Shown one piece after another: positions 43,772 through 52,124 of a stretch of 64,000 nucleotides of DNA (positions within the stretch are counted from its first letter, which is position 1; every line of letters begins with the position of its first letter). The notes beneath the pieces were generated by a model. It worked only from the letters and a program-made list of their open reading frames with translations. It searched no databases and was not told the origin of the DNA. This DNA is from Carnobacterium inhibens subsp. inhibens DSM 13024 (GTDB lineage Bacteria; Bacillota; Bacilli; Lactobacillales; Carnobacteriaceae), in the NCBI RefSeq assembly GCF_000746825.1, contig NZ_JQIV01000006.1, forward strand, positions 620,001 to 684,000. Reading direction: 5' to 3'. A program made the position numbers and the translations under genes.

Positions 43772-44656
43772 TTATTCCTCTTCAGTCGCTCTTTTTAATT
43801 CAGCGATATCAAACTTTTTCATTTTAAGAAAAGCCTGTGTTACACGATTCAGTTGCTCCGTATCTTTTGTGCTCATCAACTCATTCATATTAGCTGGGAC
43901 AATTTGCCACGATACACCAAATTTATCCTTTAACCATCCACATTGCTCCGCTTCAGGTACATAAGATAGTTTGTCCCAGTAGTAATCAATTTCTTTTTGC
44001 GTCTCGCAGTTTACAATAAACGAAACGGATTCGTTAAATTTATAATCATGTGTTATTCCGCTATCCATTGCGACGAAATTCTGTCCTTCAAGATTAAATA
44101 AGCCATATTGGACTTTTCCGCCTTGCCCTTGCGGATCATCCTCAGCATAGTAGTCAAATCCATCAATCGCAGCATTAGGAAATACAGTGGTATAAAATTC
44201 CATGGCTGCTTTAGCTTTTCCATATTGTTCGTCTGTAAACAATATGGAAGGAGTGATTTTTTGCGCAATCGGTTGATCGGGCAAATAAATAATTTGCCAT
44301 GAAAGACCATATTTATCTTCTGTCCAGCCATATTTTTCACTAAAAGGATAGGCTTCAAGCGGCATAAGAACATTGCCGCCCTTTGACAATTGTTGCCATA
44401 ACCGATTGACTTCTGCTAACGTACTGCACATTACTTGAAGGGATATCAACGGTGTAAATTTAAAAAATGGTCCAGCTGATATAGACATAAAGGATTGACC
44501 AGCAATTGTCATCGTTACTGTTTCCGCAGTTCCTGAAGGAGTATCGTAAATTCTTGTCTTACTATCAATAGAAGACTGCTCGAATAAAGACGTGTAGAGT
44601 TCTGCTGCTTCTCCAGCCTCTTTGTCATACCAAAAATGAGGAACAATTTTTTGCAT
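43772..44656 (-). CDS. VOC-superfamily protein with two PhnB-like domains
   Basis: A 294-residue protein made of two similar halves. The first (about 1-130) has QKIVPHFWYDKEAGEAAELY and SMSISAGPFFKF. The second (about 135-285) has KITPSILFTDEQYGKAKAAM and FVAMDSGITHDYKF. Each half ends in the GVSWQI or GLSWQI strand typical of the PhnB_like family. AAGGAGG precedes the ATG at 44656. Function is not known; some VOC proteins are dioxygenases, glyoxalases or drug-binding proteins. Confidence 0.85.
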   Translation of the reverse strand: MQKIVPHFWYDKEAGEAAELYTSLFEQSSIDSKTRIYDTPSGTAETVTMTIAGQSFMSISAGPFFKFTPLISLQVMCSTLAEVNRLWQQLSKGGNVLMPLEAYPFSEKYGWTEDKYGLSWQIIYLPDQPIAQKITPSILFTDEQYGKAKAAMEFYTTVFPNAAIDGFDYYAEDDPQGQGGKVQYGLFNLEGQNFVAMDSGITHDYKFNESVSFIVNCETQKEIDYYWDKLSYVPEAEQCGWLKDKFGVSWQIVPANMNELMSTKDTEQLNRVTQAFLKMKKFDIAELKRATEEE

Positions 44657-44753
44657 AAATAAAGCCTCCTTGTATCTATAGTTATGTAGCAACCAAATTT
44701 TACTTTTACATTGATCTCGTTTAATTGAGTATACGACACCGAGAAAAATTTGT

Positions 44754-44766
44754 AAAAATATCTTTC
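44754..44766 (+). promoter_or_regulatory. Candidate ComK box upstream of the ComK-like gene
   Basis: AAAA-5-TTTC matches the Bacillus half-box AAAA-N5-TTTT in seven of eight positions. ComK boxes work in pairs, and I do not see a clean second copy at helical spacing. In AT-rich DNA this match is weak evidence. Confidence 0.3.
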
Positions 44767-44872
44767 TTGTTCATTTTAAATCGTTTTCAATCTTAAATTG
44801 CAATTAAAGGAAAGGAATTAAAAAACGATAATAAATTAATTATAAAGATGAGAATCTAAGTGCTGCACGATA

Positions 44873-44886
44873 TGAAAACGATTACA
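44873..44886 (+). promoter_or_regulatory. Perfect cre site upstream of the ComK-like gene
   Basis: TGAAAACGATTACA matches TGWAANCGNTNWCA at every position. It lies 54 bases before the ATG of the ComK-like gene and suggests that CcpA controls it. Confidence 0.7.
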
Positions 44887-44939
44887 ATGTTAATATGTTA
44901 GTTTTTTAACAAATAGCTTAATGGAATGGGGACAGAAGA

Positions 44940-45872
44940 ATGAAAGAAGATTTTGAACGCAATCAATATCTAACGTATTACAGCAAGTGGCGAAACGGTT
45001 ATTTTCAATTTAATAATACCATACCCTCAAAGAAACCTGCTTATTATTTAGACGAAGTTTGTGAATCACAGTACTCTTACAAAACGACTTGGTATCGAAA
45101 TACAATCGATCCATTATCCATTACAGATCATAGTCTTTCATCTTCACTCGCCATTGCTTTTGAGCAAACACATATATTATTAAATGCAAAATCATTTTAC
45201 ATAAAAGATATTCGAGATGTTCAAGAAACGCCGTTTAATACTATTGTTTTCCAACTAGATGAGCCGCCTTTAAAAACAAAAGAAGAATCACGTACCATCA
45301 TGAACCGATACTTCAGTCAAAAGCCCTTAGATTACACCTATATTCAGCATATTGGAAAAAGTTTAGGCTTTCATCACCGCTGTCCTTTTGTTTCTGGTGA
45401 CGAAATATTTGTGCCTGAAAAAGGAGCCGCCAATGACTCAACCAGTTGGTATGGACTGCACCACATTCTCTCAGCTGTTGAAGATAAAAAAGAAAATTGT
45501 ATGCAAGTAACCTTTAGAAATCATCATGAATTGCAGCTTATCGTTTCAGCTCATAGTTTTTATGATCAAGTAGAGCGTTCAGCTGTCCTTACGCATCTTC
45601 TGCATGCAGTGGTCGATGAACTGCTCAGCAATTACGGTCATACCCTTGCGCCTTACTTTTCGGAAGAACTAAATGTTGTCCAGAGACGCCTGAAGAACCC
45701 TACTTTTACTTCCGTCTTTTTTTCATTAGATAAAGTTATGGTCTTTTTATCCAATTACAAAGCACAAGATATTCTCGTTAAAGTTCTGGGAGAAGAAAAT
45801 CCTTACCTTGATGAAGTTAGAGATCATTTTAGAGGTACCCTAACAAACAATCCATCCTTTCCTAAAGATTAA
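44940..45872 (+). CDS. ComK-like competence transcription factor, enlarged
   Basis: A 310-residue protein whose core resembles ComK, the competence master regulator of Bacillus. The matching parts as I recall ComK are: PLSITDHSLSSSLAIAFEQT (PLQIVD... in ComK), a CPFVSGDEIFVP segment at about 148 (PIMVDPSNQIFLFP), and HHILSAVEDKK (HVHVKEFK). QVTFRNHHELQLIVS at about 189 matches EVTFSNGKTMELPIS, and SFYDQVERSAVL at about 206 matches SFENQVYRTAWL. ComK is about 190 residues; this protein has an extra C-terminal part of about 85 residues that I do not recognise. The ribosome binding site before the ATG is weak. It converges on a ComX/SigH-like sigma gene. The call rests on recalled sequence, not a search. 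Confidence 0.7.
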   Translation: MKEDFERNQYLTYYSKWRNGYFQFNNTIPSKKPAYYLDEVCESQYSYKTTWYRNTIDPLSITDHSLSSSLAIAFEQTHILLNAKSFYIKDIRDVQETPFNTIVFQLDEPPLKTKEESRTIMNRYFSQKPLDYTYIQHIGKSLGFHHRCPFVSGDEIFVPEKGAANDSTSWYGLHHILSAVEDKKENCMQVTFRNHHELQLIVSAHSFYDQVERSAVLTHLLHAVVDELLSNYGHTLAPYFSEELNVVQRRLKNPTFTSVFFSLDKVMVFLSNYKAQDILVKVLGEENPYLDEVRDHFRGTLTNNPSFPKD

Positions 45873-45874
45873 AC

Positions 45875-45913
45875 AAAAACGCTTAGACCAAAAATTTGGT
45901 CTAAGCGTTTTTT
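45875..45913. terminator. Bidirectional terminator between the comK-like and sigma genes
   Basis: A perfect stem of about 18 bp (45875-45892 with 45895-45912) with a 2-base gap and flanking A and T runs separates the two convergent genes. Confidence 0.9.
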
Positions 45914-46459
45914 TCAGTCTTTTAAAATAAGTAAAAAGTGGGACAGCTTTTCCGCCACTCTTTTCTTCCATTGGTAGACTGTTTTGCGGCTAACACCTTG
46001 TTTTTTTGCGATCTCTGTAACCGATAAACGATAGACGACCGCGTCTAATAAATAAGCTTGTTCATTTTTGGTTAATAACGGCAGCATTTCTTTCAATAGA
46101 TCCATTTCTTGGTAAGATTGTTCAAAAGGTGCATGCGTATCTGGTTGATTTTTTTCTAGATCTTCTGGCCAAGACATTTCATTTGCCCACTTTCGTTGCT
46201 GTTTTCTTAACAAATCGAGCATATGCCACTGTACTTTTTTATAAGCAAATCCGGTAAACTGATACAAAAATTCAGCATGTTCCAGATCTTGCGGAAAGGC
46301 TTCATAAGCTTCTACTAACTTTAATAAACCTTGCTGCACAAAATCATCGTAATCTGAGTGCATTCGACTTACTCCTAATTTCTTCAAAACTCCATGGACG
46401 ATTCCGGCATGTTGATCGAAAAAAGCTCTTTCGTTGTCTTCGCTTAATGTTCTAATCAT
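45914..46459 (-). CDS. ComX/SigH-like alternative sigma factor
   Basis: A 181-residue sigma-70 family protein. Region 2 is in DYDDFVQQGLLKLVEAYEAF and AYKKVQWHMLDLLRKQQRKW. Region 4 is a helix-turn-helix, LSVTEIAKKQGVSRKTVYQW. The length and the Y-x-D-F-x-Q-x-G pattern are those of the competence sigma factors ComX/SigX of streptococci and SigH of lactobacilli. The ATG at 46459 has GAAGGG ten bases upstream; a TTG at 46477 is less likely. It probably directs RNA polymerase to late competence genes. No CIN-box promoter (TACGAATA type) is obvious in this window. Confidence 0.8.
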   Translation of the reverse strand: MIRTLSEDNERAFFDQHAGIVHGVLKKLGVSRMHSDYDDFVQQGLLKLVEAYEAFPQDLEHAEFLYQFTGFAYKKVQWHMLDLLRKQQRKWANEMSWPEDLEKNQPDTHAPFEQSYQEMDLLKEMLPLLTKNEQAYLLDAVVYRLSVTEIAKKQGVSRKTVYQWKKRVAEKLSHFLLILKD

Positions 46460-46556
46460 TAGTTTCAAACCCTTCAAATGGTGTTACAAGGCCTTGTACA
46501 CGTATAGCTTACTTAGTTTGTGTAAAACCAGCAATGAAGCAAACACGACAAAAAAA

Positions 46557-46590
46557 CCTTCAAACTTTCTTTTATCAGAAAGTTTGAAGG
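46557..46590 (-). terminator. Terminator of the surface protein gene
   Basis: A perfect 14-bp stem (46557-46570 with 46577-46590) with a 6-base loop is followed by seven Ts on the reverse strand. Confidence 0.9.
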
Positions 46591-46604
46591 CAAAAGAGCT
46601 CGGT

Positions 46605-47996
46605 TTAAAATTTAAAGATAAATCCATTGATCAGAACAAAAGCCGCAACTACGATCAGCAACGTTCCATTGGAAAAGATCGTCGATTCTGACTCTTCTTG
46701 ACTGTTTTTTTCTTCGGCTTTAGGAGAAGATTCCATTGATTGGATTGATTCATTTGCTGCTGTCTTTTTTTCACTATTATCGTTTGGCTTCTGTTCTTTT
46801 TTTAATACATCATCTAGCACATTTGTTTCTAATAAATCATCTCTTTGCTTCTTGGGTGCAAATGGTTTTACCAATGGAAGGTCTGAATCTTTTTTCCCTA
46901 CTTGTTCTTCTTGATTCTTTACTGGAACTTCTTCCTCAATGGGTCTAGTGTCTTCTTCTATCGGTTGTTCTACCACTGTAAAGTCTCCAAGTGAAAGATC
47001 GGCTTGAAGTAACTTCTCTTTACTGTCCTTTGACTTTTCCAACTGCTGGATGTTTTCAGTTAATTGATTAATTTGTTTTTGTTGTTCAAGCTCATCCAAT
47101 TCATCTACACTTTGTGCTTCAGCTAGTTGTTTTTTCAGTTCATCAATTTGGACTTGTACGTTCGCTCTATCGTGTTCGATTACAAATTGATTGTATAATA
47201 TGAACGGATTACCTTTGCCATCTGTGGCTTGAATAGAATCAATCACCCACTCACCTATCATTTCATTGGTGAAGCTGGAAGATTCACCTTCATAAGCTTT
47301 CGTTTCTTCGTTATACATTAATTGAAGCGTGAGTTGCGCATGATTGCCTTCTTCATCTATAGAAGCTATTGAGCGAAAAACGACAGCCCCATTTGTCACT
47401 ACTGTATTTTCATTTGTCTTTAAACTAAACTGGAGCTTCTCACCAACTTTAACGTCTTTTGGTTCAAATTTGATTGAGGAAAGATCCAGTAAGGCAGAAG
47501 GGTGCGCAAGAACTTCAAAATCACTTTGCTTTAGCTCTTGATCCTCATTCATTAAAGGAATCGTTTCTAAAATGAGTGGTTCACTCTCTTGATTCATCCC
47601 GATCGCTTGTATCAACTGCCATTGACCGACAGATGTTGAGCCACTTTCTAATTGACCTGTATAACACTGTGTTTCACTATCATAAGTTAACGTTACTTCT
47701 TTTTCAGCTTTTGTTTCATCCGAGTAATAGTTTAATACAATCGTTTCAAAAGCTGGTTCTTCCAAAAGAGTTAAGCCGAAAGTCACTTGTTCTCCAAATT
47801 GTGCTTTTTTTGGTTCAACAATCACTTTGTCACTCACAATAAGTGTATTTTCTGTATCCGCTTCTTCTTTTTCATTTTCAATTGCTGGAGTGCTTTCTAT
47901 TTCTTCAGACGGAGCAGCCCAAACAGTTTGGTTGCCATAATTCACCAGTAGCATTAAGCCTAATACTAAAAGTATGTGCATGAACCTTTTTTTCAT
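46605..47996 (-). CDS. Membrane-anchored surface protein with two Ig-like repeats and a coiled coil
   Basis: A 463-residue protein. A signal peptide (about 1-28, ending TVWAAPS) is followed by two similar beta-rich domains of about 100 residues. They start VEPKKAQFGEQVTFGLTL and FEPKDVKVGEKLQFSLKT, and each ends in a VGQW or IGEW strand. A coiled coil follows (about 280-335), then a charged Pro/Glu-rich stretch and a C-terminal hydrophobic anchor (FSNGTLLIVVAAFVLINGF) without LPxTG. The protein would be held in the membrane, with most of it outside. Function unknown. It lies directly upstream of the sigma gene on the same strand. Confidence 0.75.
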   Translation of the reverse strand: MKKRFMHILLVLGLMLLVNYGNQTVWAAPSEEIESTPAIENEKEEADTENTLIVSDKVIVEPKKAQFGEQVTFGLTLLEEPAFETIVLNYYSDETKAEKEVTLTYDSETQCYTGQLESGSTSVGQWQLIQAIGMNQESEPLILETIPLMNEDQELKQSDFEVLAHPSALLDLSSIKFEPKDVKVGEKLQFSLKTNENTVVTNGAVVFRSIASIDEEGNHAQLTLQLMYNEETKAYEGESSSFTNEMIGEWVIDSIQATDGKGNPFILYNQFVIEHDRANVQVQIDELKKQLAEAQSVDELDELEQQKQINQLTENIQQLEKSKDSKEKLLQADLSLGDFTVVEQPIEEDTRPIEEEVPVKNQEEQVGKKDSDLPLVKPFAPKKQRDDLLETNVLDDVLKKEQKPNDNSEKKTAANESIQSMESSPKAEEKNSQEESESTIFSNGTLLIVVAAFVLINGFIFKF

Positions 47997-48104
47997 TTTT
48001 AAGTATCTTCCATTCTTTATGTAGTCTCTTGATCCCTTAGCTAGTTTAACGCATTCAAAAAGTTAATCAATCTTTTTGACGCATTTGACACCAAATAGAC
48101 ATAG

Positions 48105-48295
48105 AAAAAGAGTGGGACAAAAGCGGTTAGACCCGAATCTTCTAACGCATACCTTATCTCTAAGCGGCTAAAGCCACAAGAGCTAGGGCAACTGGAACGA
48201 ATAAGCGCGGTATGGTCATCGACCATCGAGCATTGTTCGCGAAGTGGACGTCGGGTTTGCTTTTTGGAGCACGTTTTAGAATAAATATTCGTATA
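48105..48295. repeat. Extragenic element, probably a dispersed repeat
   Basis: From GAGTGGGACAAAAGCGG to the ...GGGTTTGCTTTTTGGAGC region this stretch is less AT-rich than its flanks. It has internal pairing such as TGGTC-ATC-GACCA near 48211. It resembles dispersed extragenic elements of related genera, as far as I recall. An 85-codon reverse frame here is Ser/Arg/Cys-rich and lacks a ribosome binding site, so I do not call a gene. It may be a repeat, the remnant of a mobile element or a small RNA. Confidence 0.45.
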
Positions 48296-48308
48296 CATAT
48301 ATAAAGAA

Positions 48309-48332
48309 AAACTGAGATTTTCATCTCAGTTT
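48309..48332 (-). terminator. Terminator of the amidase gene
   Basis: AAACTGAGAT (48309-48318) pairs with ATCTCAGTTT (48323-48332). A T-rich tail follows on the reverse strand. Confidence 0.85.
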
Positions 48333-48338
48333 CATTCA

Positions 48339-49802
48339 TTAAATAAATTGTCCATCTGCTTCCAATGCTCGCCCAATCATTAGCAACCAGTCTTCTCTGC
48401 CTTTAGGAGCGGTAAATTGCACACCTAATGGTAAACCAGTCTTGGTTAAATGGACTGGCAGACTAATCGAAGGTTGACCCGTTAAATTAGCTTGCATGCC
48501 AAACGGCGTAATCGGCAGACTTTTGTCAAACATGTCCCAAACAATTTGCTGTTGTTGGGCTGTTGAGAATTCGTGAATGCGACGCATTCGGTCAATAGTG
48601 GCTTCGTCTTGCCATTGAACACCAACTTTTGGAGCAGCTTCTGCAGTAGCTGGAGTCAAGTACAAATCATAGGATTCATTGAAGTTTGCCATCACTTCAG
48701 CTGCTTGATCCCAAGTCGTTAAGGTATTAGAATAGCTGGCGGCTGAAATAGATTTCCCTGCATTATACAGTACCCAGGTGACCAATTCCATGTCGTCAAT
48801 CGTCAATGACCGCTGCAAACTTTTTTCAATCCCTTCCATCATCGCTGTTGTTTCACCTGAATTCATCATGTAATACGATTCCATCAATTGAATTCCGTCA
48901 ATTTCTGGCGTTTTCTCGATTACTTGATGCCCATTCGCTTCTAGCCACTTAACTGTTTTTAACACGGCTTGTTTAGCTTCTTGGCTTACAGCAGAATGGA
49001 TCGGAGATTCAAGCGAAAAAGCTATGCGAAAGGTTTTCGGTTGCGCGTTATGAAGTATTTTTAAATACCCGGCTTCAAATAAAGGCGTTTGAAAAGCTGC
49101 AGCTGGTTGAATAACTTGTAAAGCGTCTAACATCGCTGCTGTATCACGCATCGATTTTGTTAAAGCAAAACTGATTGAAGCTCCTTGCCAGCTTCTGCCA
49201 ACTCCCGGCCCAATCGGTGTACGGCCGCGAGTCGGTTTCAAACCAATTAATCCAGTGAAAGACGCTGGGATGCGAATCGAACCCCCGCCATCACTTGCCC
49301 CAGCAATCGGGACCATTCCAGCAGCCACACTTGCTGAAGCACCACCGCTCGAACCGCCTGGAGTATGATCAGGATTCCATGGATTGCGGGCTGGTCCGTA
49401 CAGTTCGGGCTCCGTAATATTTTTAAAAGCAAATTCAGGGACATTCGTTTGACCAATCACCACAAATCCTGCTTTTTGTAATGCCGTTACATAATGACTT
49501 GTAGTTTGAGCGACCGTGTTTTTTAATAACTTTGATCCAGATGTATTGGGCTCCCCTACTAACGATTGACCCAATCCTTTTAATAAAATCGGTACGCCGC
49601 CATACACTTGATTGGAAAAATTACGTGACTCTGCTTCAGCCAACGCTTTTTCTTTTCTCGTATGTGTCACAGCGTTCAACAACGGATTTTCTTTTTCAAT
49701 GATTCGAAAAGATTCTTCAATTAATTCTTTAGAAGACAGTTTTTTCTCGCGTAATTGTTGTGCATAATACAAGCCGTCTTTTATTCGATTTATAGTTTCC
49801 AC
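48339..49802 (-). CDS. Amidase-signature family amidase
   Basis: A 487-residue enzyme with the Ser-cisSer-Lys triad. The lysine is in GVPILLKGLG (near residue 74), and the serines are in PGGSSGGASASVAAGMVPIAGASDGGGSIRIPA, here read as GGSSGG and DGGGSIR. The C-terminal LTGQPSISLPV segment is typical. It is not GatA: no gatC or gatB lies beside it, and the sequence fits stand-alone amidases. Cytosolic, substrate unknown. The gene stands alone and ends at a clear terminator. Confidence 0.9.
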   Translation of the reverse strand: METINRIKDGLYYAQQLREKKLSSKELIEESFRIIEKENPLLNAVTHTRKEKALAEAESRNFSNQVYGGVPILLKGLGQSLVGEPNTSGSKLLKNTVAQTTSHYVTALQKAGFVVIGQTNVPEFAFKNITEPELYGPARNPWNPDHTPGGSSGGASASVAAGMVPIAGASDGGGSIRIPASFTGLIGLKPTRGRTPIGPGVGRSWQGASISFALTKSMRDTAAMLDALQVIQPAAAFQTPLFEAGYLKILHNAQPKTFRIAFSLESPIHSAVSQEAKQAVLKTVKWLEANGHQVIEKTPEIDGIQLMESYYMMNSGETTAMMEGIEKSLQRSLTIDDMELVTWVLYNAGKSISAASYSNTLTTWDQAAEVMANFNESYDLYLTPATAEAAPKVGVQWQDEATIDRMRRIHEFSTAQQQQIVWDMFDKSLPITPFGMQANLTGQPSISLPVHLTKTGLPLGVQFTAPKGREDWLLMIGRALEADGQFI

Positions 49803-50246
49803 TTTGCTCCCTCATTTCTGTTAATGCTCCTTTTCTACTGTAGCATCGCAAAAAGAGAAAAAGAATAGCTGACAGAACAAACGATTAAAAAAGAGCAACA
49901 TTCTTCTATTCTTTTAATTTCTATCACCTTAAAAAAACAATTTTGCATTCACAAAAAAAAGAGCGTTCCTAAAACTAGAACAGCCCTCTCTTTGTCAGAT
50001 TCTTCAATTAATTACATTCCTTACTGCTTATGATTAGCTCCTTATTTTATGCATAATTATTCACTTACCCTTAAAAAAATATTCATTACAGCATTGTTTT
50101 TTAACAGACAAATAACGCTTTTAATTTTAGAAAGAGCAGCCTTTTTTTATTTGTCATAAATTGTTCATATTTACAAATTCCCAATCATATTTTATGAATT
50201 TTTAATCTTATTTGTGTTTATTTATGCTAGAATAACTTGAAATCAT
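49803..50246. other. Gene-free AT-rich stretch
   Basis: No open frame with a ribosome binding site is seen. A weak hairpin, AGAGCGTTC...GAACAGCCCTCTCT, lies near 49970-49997 with a T run after it. The remainder is very AT-rich, without repeats that I can make out. Confidence 0.5.
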
Positions 50247-50471
50247 TCAGAGATTCATATTTAAAAAAATACGATGAATAATCTGCTCCACATCATTTTT
50301 AATCATAATAAATTGTATTTCTTTAGCTAGCCAACTATTTAAATCATCAAACGTATAATTATTTTTGCGCAATACAGTATCTATGGGACAGTCCAAGACG
50401 CCATCAGCGTTGACTAGAACATCCGATTCCTCTACATCTAGTTGAATCGTCTCGTCTCTTCCTATAACCAC
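50247..50471 (-). CDS. Small hypothetical protein
   Basis: The frame is open from a stop at 50541 to 50247. A GTG at 50471 gives 74 residues. Upstream in frame, QLDKLAVHKQVKYIYVVIGRD looks like real protein, so the true start may be further 5', perhaps a rare ATT near 50532 behind AGGGAAAG. The sequence alternates a strand, an acidic segment (DVEESDVLVNADG) and two helices. It is divergent from the Rgg-like regulator. No family is recognised; it may be a truncated gene. Confidence 0.4.
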   Translation of the reverse strand: MVIGRDETIQLDVEESDVLVNADGVLDCPIDTVLRKNNYTFDDLNSWLAKEIQFIMIKNDVEQIIHRIFLNMNL

Positions 50472-50700
50472 ATAAATATATTTTACTTGTTTATGGACTG
50501 CTAGTTTGTCTAGCTGATTTTCATTTGTAATATTCTTTCCCTACTTCCCGGTTCTTTTATAAAAAATAACCGTTTTTAATTATTTATACGCTTATATCTT
50601 TAGTTAAACGAGTTTGTTTACTGCTTTATTATACCTGTTACAAACTGGATTATTACAAAAGGTTATCATAATAACTATGCTATTATTAGGAGGCTGTCAA

Positions 50701-51621
50701 ATGTCTGACATACATGTTCCAATTGGTTCGACTTTAAAAAAAATCAGAGAAAATAAGGGGTATACCCAAAAAGAGATTTCGGATGATACTATGGCTCGTT
50801 CAACTTACACAAAGTTTGAAAATGATGATATCACACCTACTCTTTCCAAGTATCTTGCTATACTGGATCATATGGATATGACACACGACGAATTTATCTA
50901 TATCTTAAATGATTGTGAATTAGGACAAAAAGAAACCATTCTCTATTTATTTAAACAATTAGAAAAAAAACCAACTCGTGAATTGCTCGATGAGATTATT
51001 GAAAAGGGCGAAGAATTAGTACGGAAGCGTTACGACCAATTGACAATGGATATTCTTGACGCTTGTCGTGGGTACATTGTTTTATTAGATGAACACGACT
51101 TAACAAAAGCGAAGGATTATGCAAAGCAAGTCTGGAAACGCATGGAGACGTTGGATAATTGGTACTTAGCAGAATTGCATATCATGAATAGCATTTTGTA
51201 TTTATTTGACAGTGAAACTGCCTCTCGCTTAACAGATCGGGCCTTGTCAAATTTAGCTCAATACCCAAATATTGAAGAAACGATCACTTTAAAAATCAGT
51301 TTTTTACTGCATGTGACCAATTTGCTGATGATAGATAAAAAATACGAACAAGCTTTATTCTATATTAAGCAAATGGAGACAGAAAGCTCACAAAACGACT
51401 GCTCGGTCATGTTGGCTATTTCGTTGGTCCGAAAAGAAGTTTGTATGACTAAAACCGGTGATACATCTGAACCAGGACTCATTGACAGAGCCATTCATAT
51501 TTTAGATAGTTTGAATAAACATGATTTAAAAGCATTGCTTGAAAAAGACCCAGAGAACTTCTTTAATCTCTATTCAAGCAACCCTAAAGATAATGTGAAA
51601 ACTGAGATTTTAATCAGTTGA
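50701..51621 (+). CDS. Rgg/GadR/MutR-like transcriptional regulator
   Basis: A 306-residue regulator. The N-terminal XRE helix-turn-helix (about 8-62, with LKKIRENKGYTQKEIS and TYTKFENDDITPTLSKYLAI) is followed by an all-helical C-terminal half resembling Rgg/PlcR-type peptide-binding repeats. The ATG at 50701 has TAGGAGG upstream; the open frame back to 50614 runs through the promoter. Many Rgg proteins answer to a short secreted hydrophobic peptide made next door, but I find no such peptide gene in the flanks. Confidence 0.8.
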   Translation: MSDIHVPIGSTLKKIRENKGYTQKEISDDTMARSTYTKFENDDITPTLSKYLAILDHMDMTHDEFIYILNDCELGQKETILYLFKQLEKKPTRELLDEIIEKGEELVRKRYDQLTMDILDACRGYIVLLDEHDLTKAKDYAKQVWKRMETLDNWYLAELHIMNSILYLFDSETASRLTDRALSNLAQYPNIEETITLKISFLLHVTNLLMIDKKYEQALFYIKQMETESSQNDCSVMLAISLVRKEVCMTKTGDTSEPGLIDRAIHILDSLNKHDLKALLEKDPENFFNLYSSNPKDNVKTEILIS

Positions 51622-51798
51622 GACTGATTTGGAATAAAAAATGCATTTAATTTACATTATCAGCGGTAATGGACAAGATAGCGAGTAAATCCACAGAACT
51701 TGTCCAGTTTTGTGCTTTTTGGGACAGTAAAAAAGCCGCTTCTCTTCTTGAGAAACGGTTCCAGATTTTTCTATAGCAATAAAAATTTAGGTAATTGA

Positions 51799-51834
51799 AA
51801 AAGGCTGAACTAACTTTGAGTTAGGCAGCCTTTA
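51799..51834. terminator. Terminator of the small gene at 51843
   Basis: AAGGCTG pairs with CAGCCTT, and the inner CTAACT pairs with AGTTAG around TTG. A and T runs lie outside, so it may act in both directions. Confidence 0.7.
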
Positions 51835-51842
51835 CTTCATTT

Positions 51843-52124
51843 TTAATAAGAATCACTTTCCCAGCCATTAGCTTTATATGCATTTACCATATTCTTGTTG
51901 TGTTCATCGGTTGCATAACTAATTTCTACTGGCCTCAAATGAATATCATACGTATCTTCATTTTTATCAACTGAAATCACTTCAATTTTAGCTGGATCCA
52001 CAAACATTGAATCTTTAATCAAATCGCCTTTTTGAGGAACATCTTTTGATTCATAAGGCTTTTTCAGCGTAATGATTTTTTCAGGGCTTTTTACATTGAT
52101 TGTACGATATAGTGTCATTTCCAT
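51843..52124 (-). CDS. Small hypothetical protein
   Basis: A 93-residue protein, MEMTLYRTINVKSPEKIITL, with several predicted short strands and an acidic C-terminus. TTGGAGG lies eight bases before the ATG and a terminator follows, which supports a real gene. No signal peptide, membrane segment or recognised family. It stands alone between the Rgg-like and NERD genes. Confidence 0.65.
   Translation of the reverse strand: MEMTLYRTINVKSPEKIITLKKPYESKDVPQKGDLIKDSMFVDPAKIEVISVDKNEDTYDIHLRPVEISYATDEHNKNMVNAYKANGWESDSY

Noticed and set aside
44053-44739. Second reverse frames inside the VOC gene (106 and 74 codons)
   Set aside because: Shifted-frame shadows of a gene with clear domains and a good ribosome binding site.
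48041-48298. 85-codon reverse frame in the extragenic element
   Set aside because: Composition rich in Ser, Arg and Cys, no ribosome binding site, and it follows the element rather than a gene.
48339-49802. GatA subunit of the Glu-tRNA(Gln) amidotransferase
   Set aside because: No gatC or gatB lies next to it, and the sequence fits stand-alone amidases better.
50614-50700. Hydrophobic N-terminal extension of the Rgg-like protein, which could look like a signal peptide
   Set aside because: It begins with TTG without a ribosome binding site, and TAGGAGG lies just before the ATG at 50701; Rgg proteins are cytosolic.
51638-51688. Short frame starting MHLIYIISGNG after the Rgg-like gene as a signal peptide gene
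   Set aside because: No ribosome binding site, and the sequence lacks the features of secreted short hydrophobic peptides.
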